Assembly: GCA_035995025.1 (NCBI GenBank)
Contig: DASYKY010000074.1
Coordinates: 57,771-121,770, forward strand
DNA length: 64,000 nucleotides
Direction of reading: 5' to 3'
Source of the DNA: Actinophytocola sp035995025
GTDB lineage: Bacteria > Actinomycetota > Actinomycetes > Mycobacteriales > Pseudonocardiaceae
The notes beneath the pieces were generated by a model. The model worked only from the letters and a program-made list of their open reading frames with translations. It had not been told where the DNA came from and ran no database searches. Shown piece by piece: positions 44,271 to 55,100 of the stretch. Position 1 is the first letter of the stretch, and the number at the start of each line of letters is the position of its first letter. The translations under genes and the position numbers were made by a program.

Positions 44271-46079
44271 CTATCGGCAGACCGCGTACGGCTGGGGGCC
44301 TCTGGGGCTGGCGGCCGCGAACACCGTGCCGTCCGTCCCGCTGCGGCCGACGGCGCACACCTTGCCCAAGGAGAGTGGCGAGACCACTTCCACCTCGTGT
44401 CCACGCTGCCTCAGCTCGGCTATCACCTGGTCGCCGATGGTCTGCTCGACGACCATCGTGTGCGGGCGTGACTCGTGGGGCACGAACGAGGACGGCACCT
44501 GGTCGGTGTGGAACGCCACGCTTTCGGTCCCGGCCTGGGTGTCCAGGCCCGCATCGGCGACCGCGAGGAAGAACTCCAGCGTCCACTGGTCCTGACGGTC
44601 TCCGCCGGGTGTGCCGAAGGCGAGGTACGGCTCGCCGTCCCGCTCGACGAGCGTCGGGCTCAGCGTCGTCCGTGGGCGTTTTCCCGGTGCCAGCGCGTTG
44701 GGGTGCCCCGCGTCCAGCGACATGACCTGTGCGCGTGTGCCCAGCGCGAAACCCAGCCCCGGCACCGCGGGGGAGCACTTCAGCCAGCCGCCACTGGGTG
44801 TCGCCGCGACCGTGTTGCCGAACCTGTCCGTGACCCCGACGAAGCAGGTGTCCCCGCGCGCCTCGGTCAGCTGAACCACGCTGGGCAGACCGTTGAGCAA
44901 CTGCCTGGCCCAGTCGGGTTGCTCGACCGACGTGTACTGGACCGGCTTGCCGAGGTCCGGCAGCCACGGCTTGCGGCCTCCCGGGCTGCCGGGCCGCGGT
45001 TCGCCGGCCGCTGAGCTGCCCACGAGCCTTCGCCGGAGTTCCGTGTACGACGGGTCGAGCAGCTCGCCGACCGGCACCTCCGACTGGTCAGGGTCGCCGT
45101 ACCACGCCTCCCGGTCCGCGAAGGCCAGCTTGGCGCACTCGACGACGGTGTGCACGTAGTCGGCGCTGTCCAGGCCCATGCCACCCAGGTCGAACCCGTC
45201 CAGCAACGCCAGCTGCTGGAGGAACACCGGCCCCTGCGTCCACGGGCCCGGTTTGTGCACCCCGTACCGACCGCGGTAGGGGAGATGCAGTGCCGGCTCG
45301 ATGCCGGGTGTCCACGCGGCGAGATCCGCCCCGGTCAGCAATGCCCGATTCCGTCGACCGGTCGCGTCCAGCACCTCCGCGCTCGCGGTGAAACTGTCCA
45401 CCGCCTCGGCGACAAAGCCTTGGTAGAAGATCCGGTGCGCCGCGTCGAGCTGAGCGTCGCGGTCGGGTGACGCCGCTTCCGCCTCGTCCACAATTCTCCG
45501 GAAGGTGTTCGCCAGTGTCCGGTTGCGGAATCTGACTCCGGGGGCGGCAGTGTTTCCCGTATCCACGTACAAGAGTGCGGACTCCGGCCATTCGTGGGTG
45601 AAGAACTCACCCAGACTTGCCACGATACTTGCCATTTCCGGCAACATCGCGAACCCGCCGTCGGCATACCCGATCGCGTCATCGAGGACGTCGCGCAGGC
45701 GCATGGTCCCGAACTCGGCGAGCAACCGTACCCAGGCGCCGAACGCGCCGGGCACGCACGCGCCCAGCAGTCCCGAACCCGGGATCTGGGTGAGGCCGAG
45801 CTCGTTGAAATGATCGATGGTCGCTCGTTGTGGCGTCGGACCCTGTCCGCAGATCGTGTGCACCTCGTCCGAGCCGGCCGGCCGGACGAGAATGGAGACC
45901 TCGCCGCCAGGGCCGTTGTAGTGCGGCTCGACAACCTGGAGCACGAAACCCGCGGCGACCGCTGCGTCGAACGCATTGCCGCCACGCTCCAGGATCGCCA
46001 TGCCGACCGCCGACGGGAGCCAGTGAGTCGAGGAAACCGCCCCGAACGTCCCCTTCAATTCCGGTCTCGACGTGCCCAC
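44271..46079 (-). CDS. gamma-glutamyltransferase homologue (LmbA/HrmD-like, 4-alkylproline pathway)
   Basis: A 602-residue Ntn-hydrolase of the gamma-glutamyltransferase family, normal length, without a signal peptide. The self-processing Thr is in EARGDTCFVGVTDRFGNTVA; the small-subunit glycine region is RTTLSPTLVERDG and FGTPGGDRQDQWTLEF. A GTG start at 46079 has AGGAGG 4 bp upstream. In the lincomycin, hormaomycin and pyrrolobenzodiazepine pathways such cytoplasmic homologues (LmbA, HrmD, SibY types) remove oxalate from the cyclised L-DOPA cleavage product by C-C bond hydrolysis. The LmbB1-, LmbB2- and LmbY-type genes at 59.8-63.8 kb make this role much likelier than glutathione breakdown. 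Confidence 0.85.
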   Translation of the reverse strand: MGTSRPELKGTFGAVSSTHWLPSAVGMAILERGGNAFDAAVAAGFVLQVVEPHYNGPGGEVSILVRPAGSDEVHTICGQGPTPQRATIDHFNELGLTQIPGSGLLGACVPGAFGAWVRLLAEFGTMRLRDVLDDAIGYADGGFAMLPEMASIVASLGEFFTHEWPESALLYVDTGNTAAPGVRFRNRTLANTFRRIVDEAEAASPDRDAQLDAAHRIFYQGFVAEAVDSFTASAEVLDATGRRNRALLTGADLAAWTPGIEPALHLPYRGRYGVHKPGPWTQGPVFLQQLALLDGFDLGGMGLDSADYVHTVVECAKLAFADREAWYGDPDQSEVPVGELLDPSYTELRRRLVGSSAAGEPRPGSPGGRKPWLPDLGKPVQYTSVEQPDWARQLLNGLPSVVQLTEARGDTCFVGVTDRFGNTVAATPSGGWLKCSPAVPGLGFALGTRAQVMSLDAGHPNALAPGKRPRTTLSPTLVERDGEPYLAFGTPGGDRQDQWTLEFFLAVADAGLDTQAGTESVAFHTDQVPSSFVPHESRPHTMVVEQTIGDQVIAELRQRGHEVEVVSPLSLGKVCAVGRSGTDGTVFAAASPRGPQPYAVCR

Positions 46080-46120
46080 GCGACCTCCTGTACAGCGGAA
46101 TATTGGCGGAACGACATGAC

Positions 46121-47191
46121 TTACCGTGGTGCGACCAGCTCGTAGAAACACGTGCGGGGTCCCGCGGTGGCGCGGGTGAGAATTCGCCGGCACGTGAGGC
46201 GGCTGCGATCGAAGATGTCCAGCCACACGTCACGTGCGGCTGGCAGGCCCTGCGCGGTGAGCATGTGCACGAGCAGGAAGTCCGAGTCGTTCTCCTTGTC
46301 GTCGAAATGGGGCTCGGGCTCGCCGATCAGCATCATCCGGTCGCCGCGCAGCATGGTCGCGTACGCATCGAGAATGCGAACGACCGCATCCTGGCCGTCC
46401 CGGAGGTGTTCGTGCAGCACCCCGACCGCACTGATGAGATCCGCCTGCTTGCAGACGTCGGGCCAGCCCGCCGGATCGAAGGCGTCCGCGACGACGAAGG
46501 AAAGCCGCTCCTCGAGGCCGTGCTCGCGGGCGAGCTCACGCGCAAACTCGATGGCGTCCGGAGCGATGTCCAGCCCGACGCCGGTGATGTCCGGATCCTG
46601 CAGGCAGGCGTCCAACAGCAGCCTGCCGGATCCGCATCCGAGGTCGAGGATCTGCTTCGCGTTGCCCGCGTGCATCGCGGCCAGGACGACGGGCGTGTAG
46701 TACTTGGCGAAGATCGTCCCTGAATGCCGGCTCAGCGGACCGCCGTCGCGCTCCACGTCCACGCCGTACACGGCGTCTCCGCGCATCAGGTCCGGGATCT
46801 TCCGCAGGACGGGGCCGTACGCCTCGACGTAGAACCCGAGTCGCGCCAAGGCGATCTCGGACGTCAGCATCGCACCCTTGCGGGTCAGCACATAGGAGCC
46901 GTGCCATTCTTCCAGGACTCCTCGGAGTACGAGATAACGCAGCATCTGCTCGGACACCGCCCGGTCCATGCCGGAGAAAAGGCCGTTCGCCGAGTCGTTC
47001 TGGCCGTTCCGAATTCGTGCCAGCAGTGGCGTGCTGGCCAATGCGTGTACGACGTGGCAGAGATTCATCGCACTGATCATGTCGGGCATCGTCGATATCT
47101 GAAAGTCCTGCCACATCTCGATGAGGTCAGGTTTCCGGATCTCCAGCGTCTCGACACCGAGGTGATCTGTCACGGCCCGTTCCGTCTCCAC
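46121..47191 (-). CDS. SAM-dependent methyltransferase (candidate LmbW-type C-methyltransferase)
   Basis: A 356-residue class I methyltransferase with a helical N-terminal domain (about 1-150) and the SAM-binding motif QILDLGCGSGRLLLDACLQD (near residue 180), then GVGLDIAPDAIEFAREL and VVADAFDP. Adjacent MT and gamma-glutamyltransferase genes also occur in anthramycin and hormaomycin clusters, where the MT adds the terminal side-chain carbon of the alkylproline. The start is uncertain: GTG 47191 has AAAAGGG upstream; GTG 47224 and 47173 are alternatives. All overlap the exporter gene, by 47-98 bp. The second methyltransferase at 61691 is a rival for this role. Confidence 0.82.
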   Translation of the reverse strand: METERAVTDHLGVETLEIRKPDLIEMWQDFQISTMPDMISAMNLCHVVHALASTPLLARIRNGQNDSANGLFSGMDRAVSEQMLRYLVLRGVLEEWHGSYVLTRKGAMLTSEIALARLGFYVEAYGPVLRKIPDLMRGDAVYGVDVERDGGPLSRHSGTIFAKYYTPVVLAAMHAGNAKQILDLGCGSGRLLLDACLQDPDITGVGLDIAPDAIEFARELAREHGLEERLSFVVADAFDPAGWPDVCKQADLISAVGVLHEHLRDGQDAVVRILDAYATMLRGDRMMLIGEPEPHFDDKENDSDFLLVHMLTAQGLPAARDVWLDIFDRSRLTCRRILTRATAGPRTCFYELVAPR

Positions 47192-48413
47192 AGATATCAA
47201 CCCTTTTGACTGGGACGTCTCCACGGCGGGATGTCACCGCATTGGAGAATGCGGCGCACACGCCGAGCGCGATGGTCAGAAGCCCACACACCAACATCGT
47301 CGTTTGCGCGCCAATCGAGTCAACCACAAAACCACCCAGCATGGTTCCGAGCGGCACTGACAACACCGTGACGGCAGTGTTCGCCGCCAATACAGCGGGC
47401 AGCTGCGGTGCACTCGCCGTTCGTTGGTACAACGCCACGGACACACTCATGTACGGCCCCCACGCAAATCCCGCGATCCCGAACGACGCGAGGCTCACCG
47501 CGGTCGGAACGACGAGTCCCAGCGGCACCATCGCCGCGCCGAACACGATGACCACCGCGATGGCCATGGGCCACAGCGGTCTGTGCCGCAGGTAGCCGGT
47601 CACGGCGCCGCCGAGGACGGCGCCGAGGCCGAACGCGGCGTAGTAGGCGCTCAGCAGCGCCGCCGATGCGTGCAGGTCCCCGGTCACGTGGATCGGCATG
47701 GCGACCAGCACGGGGCCGAACAGCAGTGAGAAGGCGAAGGTGAGCGAGAGCAGGCCGAGCAACGTGCGGTTCGCGAGGAACACGCGCAGGCCGGCGGCCG
47801 AGGCGGCGTCGCGCTTGGCCGGGCGGCGGGGGAGCGCGAAACGGTAGGTCGCGGCCAGGATCAGGAACGTGGCCGCGTCGATCGCGATCACCGCGGACCC
47901 GCCCAGCAGCGTGATCAGGATGCCCCCGACCGGGGGGCCGATGACCGTCCCGGCCTCGGTCATGACGGTGAGTACGGCGTTGGCGGGCAGATGCTGTTCG
48001 GCGGGCAGCAGTTCCGTCATCAGCGTGTACCGGCCCGCGGTTCCCCAGGAGTGCAGCAACGCGGACGCTCCCAGGAGGAGGACGTAAGTGATGATGTCGA
48101 GCGCATTGAGAACGTGCAGCAGGGGAATCATCGCGAGGGCGACGCCACGCAGCGTGGCGTCCCAGCCGGCCAGCTGGGCACCGCTGCGCCCACGCAGCAG
48201 CCGGCGGAACAGCACCGCGCCCAGCGCGCTCGGCAGCGTGTACATCGCGACGGCGACCGCCACCCATGCGCTCCGGGCGGGGCCGGTGGCGAGTTCCAGG
48301 GCGAGCCAGGTGACCGCGACCAGAGCCATGCCGTCGCCCAGGGTCGACACGGCCAGTCCCGGCAGCACGCGCCGCAACTGTGGATGGGTCAGGACCGGCC
48401 GATAGGTGGACAT
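47127..48413 (-). CDS. MFS transporter (probable product exporter)
   Basis: A 428-residue major facilitator protein with about 12 hydrophobic segments. The cytoplasmic loop between helices 2 and 3 is FRRLLRGRSGAQLAGWDATL; the second half repeats this as TGYLRHRPLWPMAIAVV. AAGGG precedes ATG 48413. It faces the RidA-NRPS unit across a promoter region with a long palindrome, so it is probably co-regulated with the NRPS genes and exports the peptide or gives self-resistance. Its 3' end overlaps the methyltransferase start. Confidence 0.88.
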   Translation of the reverse strand: MSTYRPVLTHPQLRRVLPGLAVSTLGDGMALVAVTWLALELATGPARSAWVAVAVAMYTLPSALGAVLFRRLLRGRSGAQLAGWDATLRGVALAMIPLLHVLNALDIITYVLLLGASALLHSWGTAGRYTLMTELLPAEQHLPANAVLTVMTEAGTVIGPPVGGILITLLGGSAVIAIDAATFLILAATYRFALPRRPAKRDAASAAGLRVFLANRTLLGLLSLTFAFSLLFGPVLVAMPIHVTGDLHASAALLSAYYAAFGLGAVLGGAVTGYLRHRPLWPMAIAVVIVFGAAMVPLGLVVPTAVSLASFGIAGFAWGPYMSVSVALYQRTASAPQLPAVLAANTAVTVLSVPLGTMLGGFVVDSIGAQTTMLVCGLLTIALGVCAAFSNAVTSRRGDVPVKRVDICGDGTGRDRSPRCRDAGDPET

Positions 48414-48684
48414 TGATCGCCCTTCGTGTCGGTGCTCGATGTAACCGATGCTATTGGGGCGGCCCGGCATGACCGAATTGAGCTCACGGCGAACGCGTAC
48501 CTGGTAAACAGCGCCCCTGTCCGGCCCGGGACGGGTGATTCACCCGTCTCGCCGGCGAGACGCGTGAATCGAGTGACCTGCTTCGACGCGCCCGCGGACG
48601 ACCGGCGGCGACTACGGTCGTCCGGGGGTATTCGCACACCTCCGCACTGGACGAATCGCGCGCGCCACAATATGAGGAGGACCG
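48414..48684. promoter_or_regulatory. divergent promoter region, MFS exporter / RidA-NRPS operon
   Basis: A 271-bp spacer between divergent genes. It holds the palindromic operator described next and little else that I can name. No -10/-35 pair was convincing on either strand, and no small ORF with a ribosome site was seen. Confidence 0.6.
48531..48568. promoter_or_regulatory. nested palindromes, operator site of the peptide cluster (copy 1)
   Basis: The core is a perfect 16-bp palindrome GTCTCGCCGGCGAGAC at 48546-48561. It is extended by TTCAC (48539-48543) and GTGAA (48564-48568), symmetric about the same centre, giving a 30-bp dyad. A second dyad, ACGGGTGA-T-TCACCCGT (48531-48547), overlaps the left side. 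The 16-bp core occurs again, unchanged, at 62771-62786. Position between divergent genes and exact repetition argue for a repressor or activator site (TetR-like in form) rather than a terminator. Confidence 0.75.
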
Positions 48685-49098
48685 ATGGCGACCGAACTCT
48701 CGGGTGAACGCCGGCTCATCGCATCGGGGAGTTCGTTCGAAGCACAGTTCGGATATTCCCGGGCAGTTCGAGTCGGCCCGTGGGTGTGCGTGGCCGGCTG
48801 CACGGCAGCCGGCCCAGACGGCCCGGTGGGCGGGGACGACGTCGCCGCCCAAACCCGGGAGGCACTGCGGCGAATCGCCGGTGCGCTCGGCGAAGCCGGC
48901 TCGCGGATGCAGGACGTCGTGCGCACTCGCGTCTTTGTCGCCGAAATTCACGATTGGCAGTTGGTCGGCAACGTGCACCTCGAGATATTCGGCGACATCC
49001 GGCCGGCCTCCACGATCGTCGAGGTGTCCGGATTCGTCGATCCCACCATGCTGGTCGAGATCGAGGCCGACGCGCTCGTCGTCGAGCAGTCCGGCTGA
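48685..49098 (+). CDS. RidA (YjgF/YER057c/UK114) family protein
   Basis: A 137-residue RidA-fold protein; the conserved Arg is in DVVRTRVFVAEIHDW and the C-terminal strand in PASTIVEVSGFVDPTMLVEI. GAGGAGG precedes the ATG. RidA proteins hydrolyse reactive enamines and imines; relatives inside biosynthetic clusters also act as tailoring or cyclising enzymes. It starts the NRPS operon with the NRPS gene 8 bp downstream. A role in handling imine intermediates of the alkylproline or peptide is plausible; the pyrroline intermediates of that pathway are cyclic imines. Confidence 0.88.
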   Translation: MATELSGERRLIASGSSFEAQFGYSRAVRVGPWVCVAGCTAAGPDGPVGGDDVAAQTREALRRIAGALGEAGSRMQDVVRTRVFVAEIHDWQLVGNVHLEIFGDIRPASTIVEVSGFVDPTMLVEIEADALVVEQSG

Positions 49099-49106
49099 GG
49101 GCTTCG

Positions 49107-52100
49107 ATGGGCGAGCTGAGTCCAGATCACCAGCGGCTCTTGAGCCTGCGGCTGAGCGGGCAGCGGGTTGTCTCGCCGGACGATCCCGCGCCGGACGCCG
49201 GAACGCCCGGCAACCGGGAGCGCGGGCTTTCCGCCGCCCAACGGCGACTTCTGTTCATGGACCGCCTGTCCCCGGGCTCGCCGGCCTACAACGCCGACTA
49301 TCTGTACCGCGTCGACGGCCTGCTCGACGTCACCACCCTGAGCCGCGCGGTGGCAGGTGTCCAGGCGCGGCACGAAGTGCTGCGGACCACGTTCCCGGAC
49401 GTGGCCGGCGAACCGCGTCCGGTCGTGCACGAACCGGAGGAGTTCGACCTGCCGGTGGTCGACTGGAGTGGGCGAGCCGGCACGGCGACCGACGCCGATG
49501 CCGACGCCGACGCCGTCGGCATGCTCCGGGCGGAGGCAGCGCGCCCGTTCGACCTCGCGAGCGGGCCGCTGATGCGCATGCTGGTCGTGCGCGTGCGCGA
49601 CGACCTGCACTACGTGATCATCGTCTTCCATCACGTCGTGATCGACGGCTGGTCGATGGGAGTCTTCTGGCCGGAGCTGAGCGAGCTGTACGCCGCGTTC
49701 GCCGCCGGCCGGTCGCCTCGGCTGGATGCCTTGCCGTACCAGTACGCGGACTACGTGACGTGGCAGCGCGAATGGCTGGACTCCCCGGACGCGGCACGTG
49801 AAGTCGCGTTCTGGCGCGAGGTACTCGGCGACGCCCCGCAGACCACCGAACTCCCCGCGGACCTGCCCCGGCCGGAGCGGCTCAGCGGACAGGGCGGGCG
49901 AGTCGACTTCCGGACGCCGCCCGACGTGACCAGCCGCCTGAGCGCCATCGCGCGCGCCGGGCAGGCCAGCTTGTTCATGGTGTTGCTGACCGCTTTCGAC
50001 GTCCTGTTGTCGAAATACTCGGGAAGGACCGATCTGGTCACGGGTACGCCGATCTCCGGCCGCACGGATCCGCGCTGGGCGAACCTCATCGGGCTGTTCG
50101 TCAACGAACTGCCGATCCGTGTCCGGTGGTCGGGGGACCCGACCTTCGTGGAGCTGCTGGACATCACCCGAAGCGCCGCCCTCGATGCGTACTCGAACCA
50201 GCAGGTTCCCTTCGACCGCCTGGTCGAGGAGCTGTCGCCGGTACGGGACCCCAGCCGCAACCCGGTCTTCCAGGTGACGTTCGACGCCGGCCGCACCGAC
50301 GAGTCCGTGTCCGAGGAGTTCCTTCACCTGGCGAACCTGGACGTACGGGTCGTGGCCGCGGAGATCAGCACCACCCGGTTCGACCTGGAGATGCGCATCG
50401 CGGTCGACGACGGCGAGCTCGCCGGCTCGATGCTGTTCAGCCCAAGCCTCTATCGTCCGGCCACCGCCGCGCAGCTGGCCCGGCATTTCGGCGTGCTGCT
50501 CGAGGCGATCGCCGCGCACCCGGACTTGCCTGTGTCCCAGCTGTCCATCATGGACGAGGCGGAACACGAAGACCTGGTCGCCGGGCGCAACAGCACGGCA
50601 CGGCAGGTGCCCGGCGAAACGGTGGCCGGGCTGTTCGCGGCGCAGGCGAACCGGACGCCGCATGCTCCCGCGGTCCTCGACGGCGACGACTCCTGGACCT
50701 ACGCCGAACTGGACGAACGGGTGGATCAGGTCGCGAGGGGAATCGCCGGGGCGGGGCTCGGGCCGGAGGATCTGGTCGCGGTGGCGCTGCCGAACGGTGC
50801 GGACCTGATCGTCGCCGTGCACGCCGCCCTGCGGGCGGGTGCCGCGTACCTGCCCGTCGCGGTCGACCATCCGGACGCGCACCTCGCACGGATCCTCGAT
50901 GCGGCGAAGCCGGCCCTGGTGATCACGGACGCGGCCGCTGCCACCCGGCTGGCCGGCCTGACACACGACGTCACGGTGACGACGGTCGGGGCACTGGCGG
51001 ACACGCCCACGACACCGCGGCCACGGCCGGCCGAACTGGGCAATCCCGCCTATGTCATCTTCACGTCGGGTTCCAGCGGTCAGCCGAAAGGCGTCGTCAT
51101 CGAGCACCGGTCGCTGACCAACTATCTCGGCTGGGCCGCGGACGCGTACCCCGCCGCCGCCGGAGTGGTCCGATGCCATTCCTCGCCCGCCTTCGACATG
51201 TCCGTCACGACGCTGCTGCTGCCCTTGACGGTCGGCGGTTGCGTCGAGACGGCGCCGTTCGACGCCGTCGACGCACAGCCGTCGTCGTTTCTCAAGGCGA
51301 CGCCGACGCACCTGACCTTGCTGGCAGGCTTGCCCGACAACGCATCGCCGCGCGGGCAGCTCGTCGTCGGTGGCGAGCAGCTGTCCGGCGGTGTGCTGTC
51401 GAGGTGGCGGACGCGCCATCCGGGTACCGAGGTCGTCAACGAGTACGGGCCGACCGAGGCGACGGTCGGGTGTGTCGCCCACCAGCTGGCGCCTGGCGCC
51501 GCGACACCCGCCGATGCCGTGCCGATCGGCGTGCCGATCTGGAACACCGAGGTCTACGTCCTCGACGACCGGCTCCGTCCCGTGCCCGTAGGGACGCCCG
51601 GCGAGCTGTACGTGGCAGGTGCCGGGTTGGCACGGGGTTACGTCGGCAGCCCCGCGAAGACGGCCGAGTCGTTCGTCACGGCCCCCTTCGGCACGCCGGG
51701 CCGGCGCATGTACCGCACCGGTGACGTCGTCCGGTGGACCTTCGACGGGGTGCTCGAGTTCGTCGGCAGGGCCGACAACCAGGTGAAGGTTCGTGGGTAC
51801 CGAGTCGAGCCGGACGGGATCGTCGCCGCGATCGCGAAGCAGCCGGACGTCGCGATGTCGGCGGTCCTGCTCGACCGGGAAGCACCGGGTGCCGGCCGGC
51901 TCGTCGCGTTCGTGCAGCTCGGCGGCGACGCTTCCGACCAGGACGACAGCGCCGAGTCCGACCAGATAGCGCAGTGGCGGTTGCTGTACGACGACACCTA
52001 CCAGGCTGATCCGGAGCAGCCGGTTCCCGGCCTGGCGGGCTGGCTGAGCAGCTACACCGGCGATCCCATCCCCACGGCCGAGATGAACACGTGGCTGGAC

Positions 52101-55100
52101 GACACCGTCCGGCGTGTCCGTGCGCTTCGGCCGCGCCGGATGCTGGAGATCGGATGCGGCACCGGCATGTTCGTGACCGCGCTGGTCGGCGACTGCGCAC
52201 GCTACTTCGCGACCGATCTGTCGACGGCGGCCATCGACTTCGTCCGTGGCCGGCTGGATCCCGGCACAGCCGAGCGGGTCGAGCTTGCCGTGCTGCCGGC
52301 GCACCAGAGCATTCCCGAGGGCGAACCGCTGGACACGGTGCTGCTGAACTCGGTCGCCCAGTACTTCCCGTCGGTCGGCTACTTCCTCGATGTCGTCGAC
52401 GCGGCCGTCGGCGCCGTCGAGGACGGCGGCCATGTGTTCATCGGTGACGTGCGAAACCTCGTCCTGCTGGAGATGTTCCTGACGGGCGTGTGCGCGTACC
52501 AGGCAGGTCCCGGTGTGAGCGCCGGGCGGTTGCGGGCGATGGCCCGGCGAGCCGTCGAGCACGAGGAGGAGCTGTGCCTCGACCCGCGGCTGTTCACGGA
52601 GCTGGGGCGCGACCGGCCGCGGATCCGTTCGGTGCGGGTCCTCCCCAAGCGCGGGCGCCATCGCAACGAGCTGAGCTGCTACCGCTACGACGTGATCCTC
52701 GGTGTCGGTACGGTCGGCGACCCGCGGGCCGAGCCGGACTGGACACCGTGGCAAGACCTCGACGGCGACCTCGACGGCGACCTCGACGGCATGGCCCGGC
52801 GCGGGCTCGTCGCCGTCCGGGGGATACCCGACGCCCGGGTCGCCGAGGACCGTGCGCTGCTGGACTGGCTACGGACGGCCGACGACACGGCCACCTTTCC
52901 CACCGGGCTCACCGCCGGTGCGGGAGTCGAACCGGAGGACCTGTGGGCACTGACCGATCGGCACTCCTGCGTCGTCGAGCTGAGCCTGGCGCGCGGCGCC
53001 GCGGACGGCTCGTTCGACCTGGAGCTGCACGACCGCGACGACCCACCGACCACCTTCACGGCGGGAGGCGGCGGCGACCCCGTCGACTGGCACGACTACG
53101 CGAACGATCCGCTGTGGCGATCGCGCGCGACTGCCCGGGCGCGCCGGGTGCGGGCCCGCCACGCCGAGACGTCTCCGGACTACCAGGTGCCCGCCGAGTT
53201 CGTACCGGTCCGGCGGCTGCCGCTGACCGCGAACGGCAAGATCGACCGAACCGCGCTGCGGCGTCTGATGGAGATCCAGGACGGCACGCGCACCGGCACT
53301 CGCGCGGCCGGCAGGCCGCTGACCGCCACCGAGGACACCCTCGCGGCGATGTGGTCGGACCTGTTGGCCTGCGGCGACGTCGGCCCGGACGACAACTTCT
53401 TCGAGCTCGGCGGCCACTCGTTGCTGACCTTCCAGCTCGTGTTCCGGGTCCGTAAGGAACTGGGCGTGGACCTGCCCGTGCGGGCGCCGTTCGAAGCCCC
53501 GACCCTGGCCGGTCTCGCCGAGCTGGTCGAGAGGCGGTCCGGCCGCCGGTCCGAGCACCCGGCCCGGCTCGCGAAGCGGCCGCGAACGCCGCTGATGCCG
53601 CCGTCCTTCGCCCAGGAACGCCTGTGGTTTCTGCACCAGCTCGACCCGGCCGGCTCCGAGTACAACGTCGCGATTTACCTGCGCCTCGAGGGCGACCTGG
53701 AGGTCGAGTCGCTTCGCCGCGCGCTCGGCGTGGTCGTCGAGCGACACGAGATCCTGCGCACCGTGCTGCCGACCGTCGACGGCCGGGCACGTCAGTCGAT
53801 CCTGCCCTCCGCACGGGTCGAGATCCCGATCGTCGACCTGTCCGGCCTGGACCCCGCCGGGCGGGAGGCGGCGGCCGTCCGGATCGCGCGCGAGGAACAC
53901 GGCCGGCCGTTCGAGCTGGCCGCACCGCCCGTCCTGCGGGCGAGGCTGGTCCGGCTGGCCGTGGCCGAACACCTGCTCCTGCTCACGCTGCACCATTCGA
54001 CGGTCGACGGGTGGTCCACCGAACTACTCGTCGGGGAGCTGGCCGAGGCGTACACCGCACGGCGGGAGGGCCGGCCGCCACGGCTGCCCGACCTGCCGGT
54101 GCAGTACGCCGACTACGCGATCTGGCAACGAGAGCTGGACGAGACTGGCCGGTTCGACCAGCTTCGCGCGTACTGGCTCGACCGCCTGGACGGAATTCTC
54201 GAGCTGTCCGGGCTACCGCTCGACCGGCCACGGCCCCGGCATCCGTCCCGGCAGGGGAAGTGGCTGCGGTTCCGCGTGCCGGAACCGACGGTCCAGCGGC
54301 TGCTGCGGCTGTGCCTCGACGAGCGGTGCACCCTGTTCACCGCGCAGCTGGCCGCGCTGTTCGCCCTGCTGTCGCGGCACAGCGGCGAGACCGACGTGGT
54401 TGTGGGCACGGACGTGGCGGGCCGCCCGGACGAGTCCGCCGAGAACGTGATCGGCTTCTTCGTCAACCAGATCGTCCTGCGCGCGGACCTCGGCGGGACA
54501 CCCAGCTGGCGAAGCCTGCTGCGGCAGGCCCGCGCGGTCGCACTGGATGCCTACGCGCACCAGGACCTCCCGTTCGAGGAGGTCGTCAAGGCACTGAGCC
54601 CGCGGCGGGGCGGGAACCGCAGTCCGCTGTTCCAGGTGAAGCTGACGCTGGACAACACCCCGCGCCGCGCCAGGTCGTTCGCCGGCCTGACGGTGACGCC
54701 CTACGAGCCGGACATCGTCGACAGCAGCAAGTTCGATCTGAGCGTGCTGCTGGAACAGAACGAGTCGGGGCTCAACGCCGTGTGGGAGTACGACACCGAC
54801 CTGTTCGACGCCTCGCGAATGATCCGGATGCGGGACGAGTTCGTGGCGTTGCTCGAAGCGATGGCCACCGCACCCGACGAACCCGTGTACGTGGGCCCGA
54901 CAAGAGAACCGACGACGGACAAGGCAGGGCAGATGACTGAAGCCCAGGGAAGGAAGTCGCTGGCCGGGCTCCGGCAGATCACGCCGACTCCCGTGGTGGT
55001 GGACTCCCGGCGAGCCGTGACCAGTGAGCCGCTTCGCCCGGACGGCGAGTTGCCCCTGGTCTTCCGGCCTGCCGACGGTGACGTCGATCTGGTCGCGTGG

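Noticed and set aside
44271..46079. Glutathione-degrading gamma-glutamyltransferase
   Set aside because: No signal peptide and a location among alkylproline genes make the LmbA-type role more likely; the fold itself does not distinguish them.
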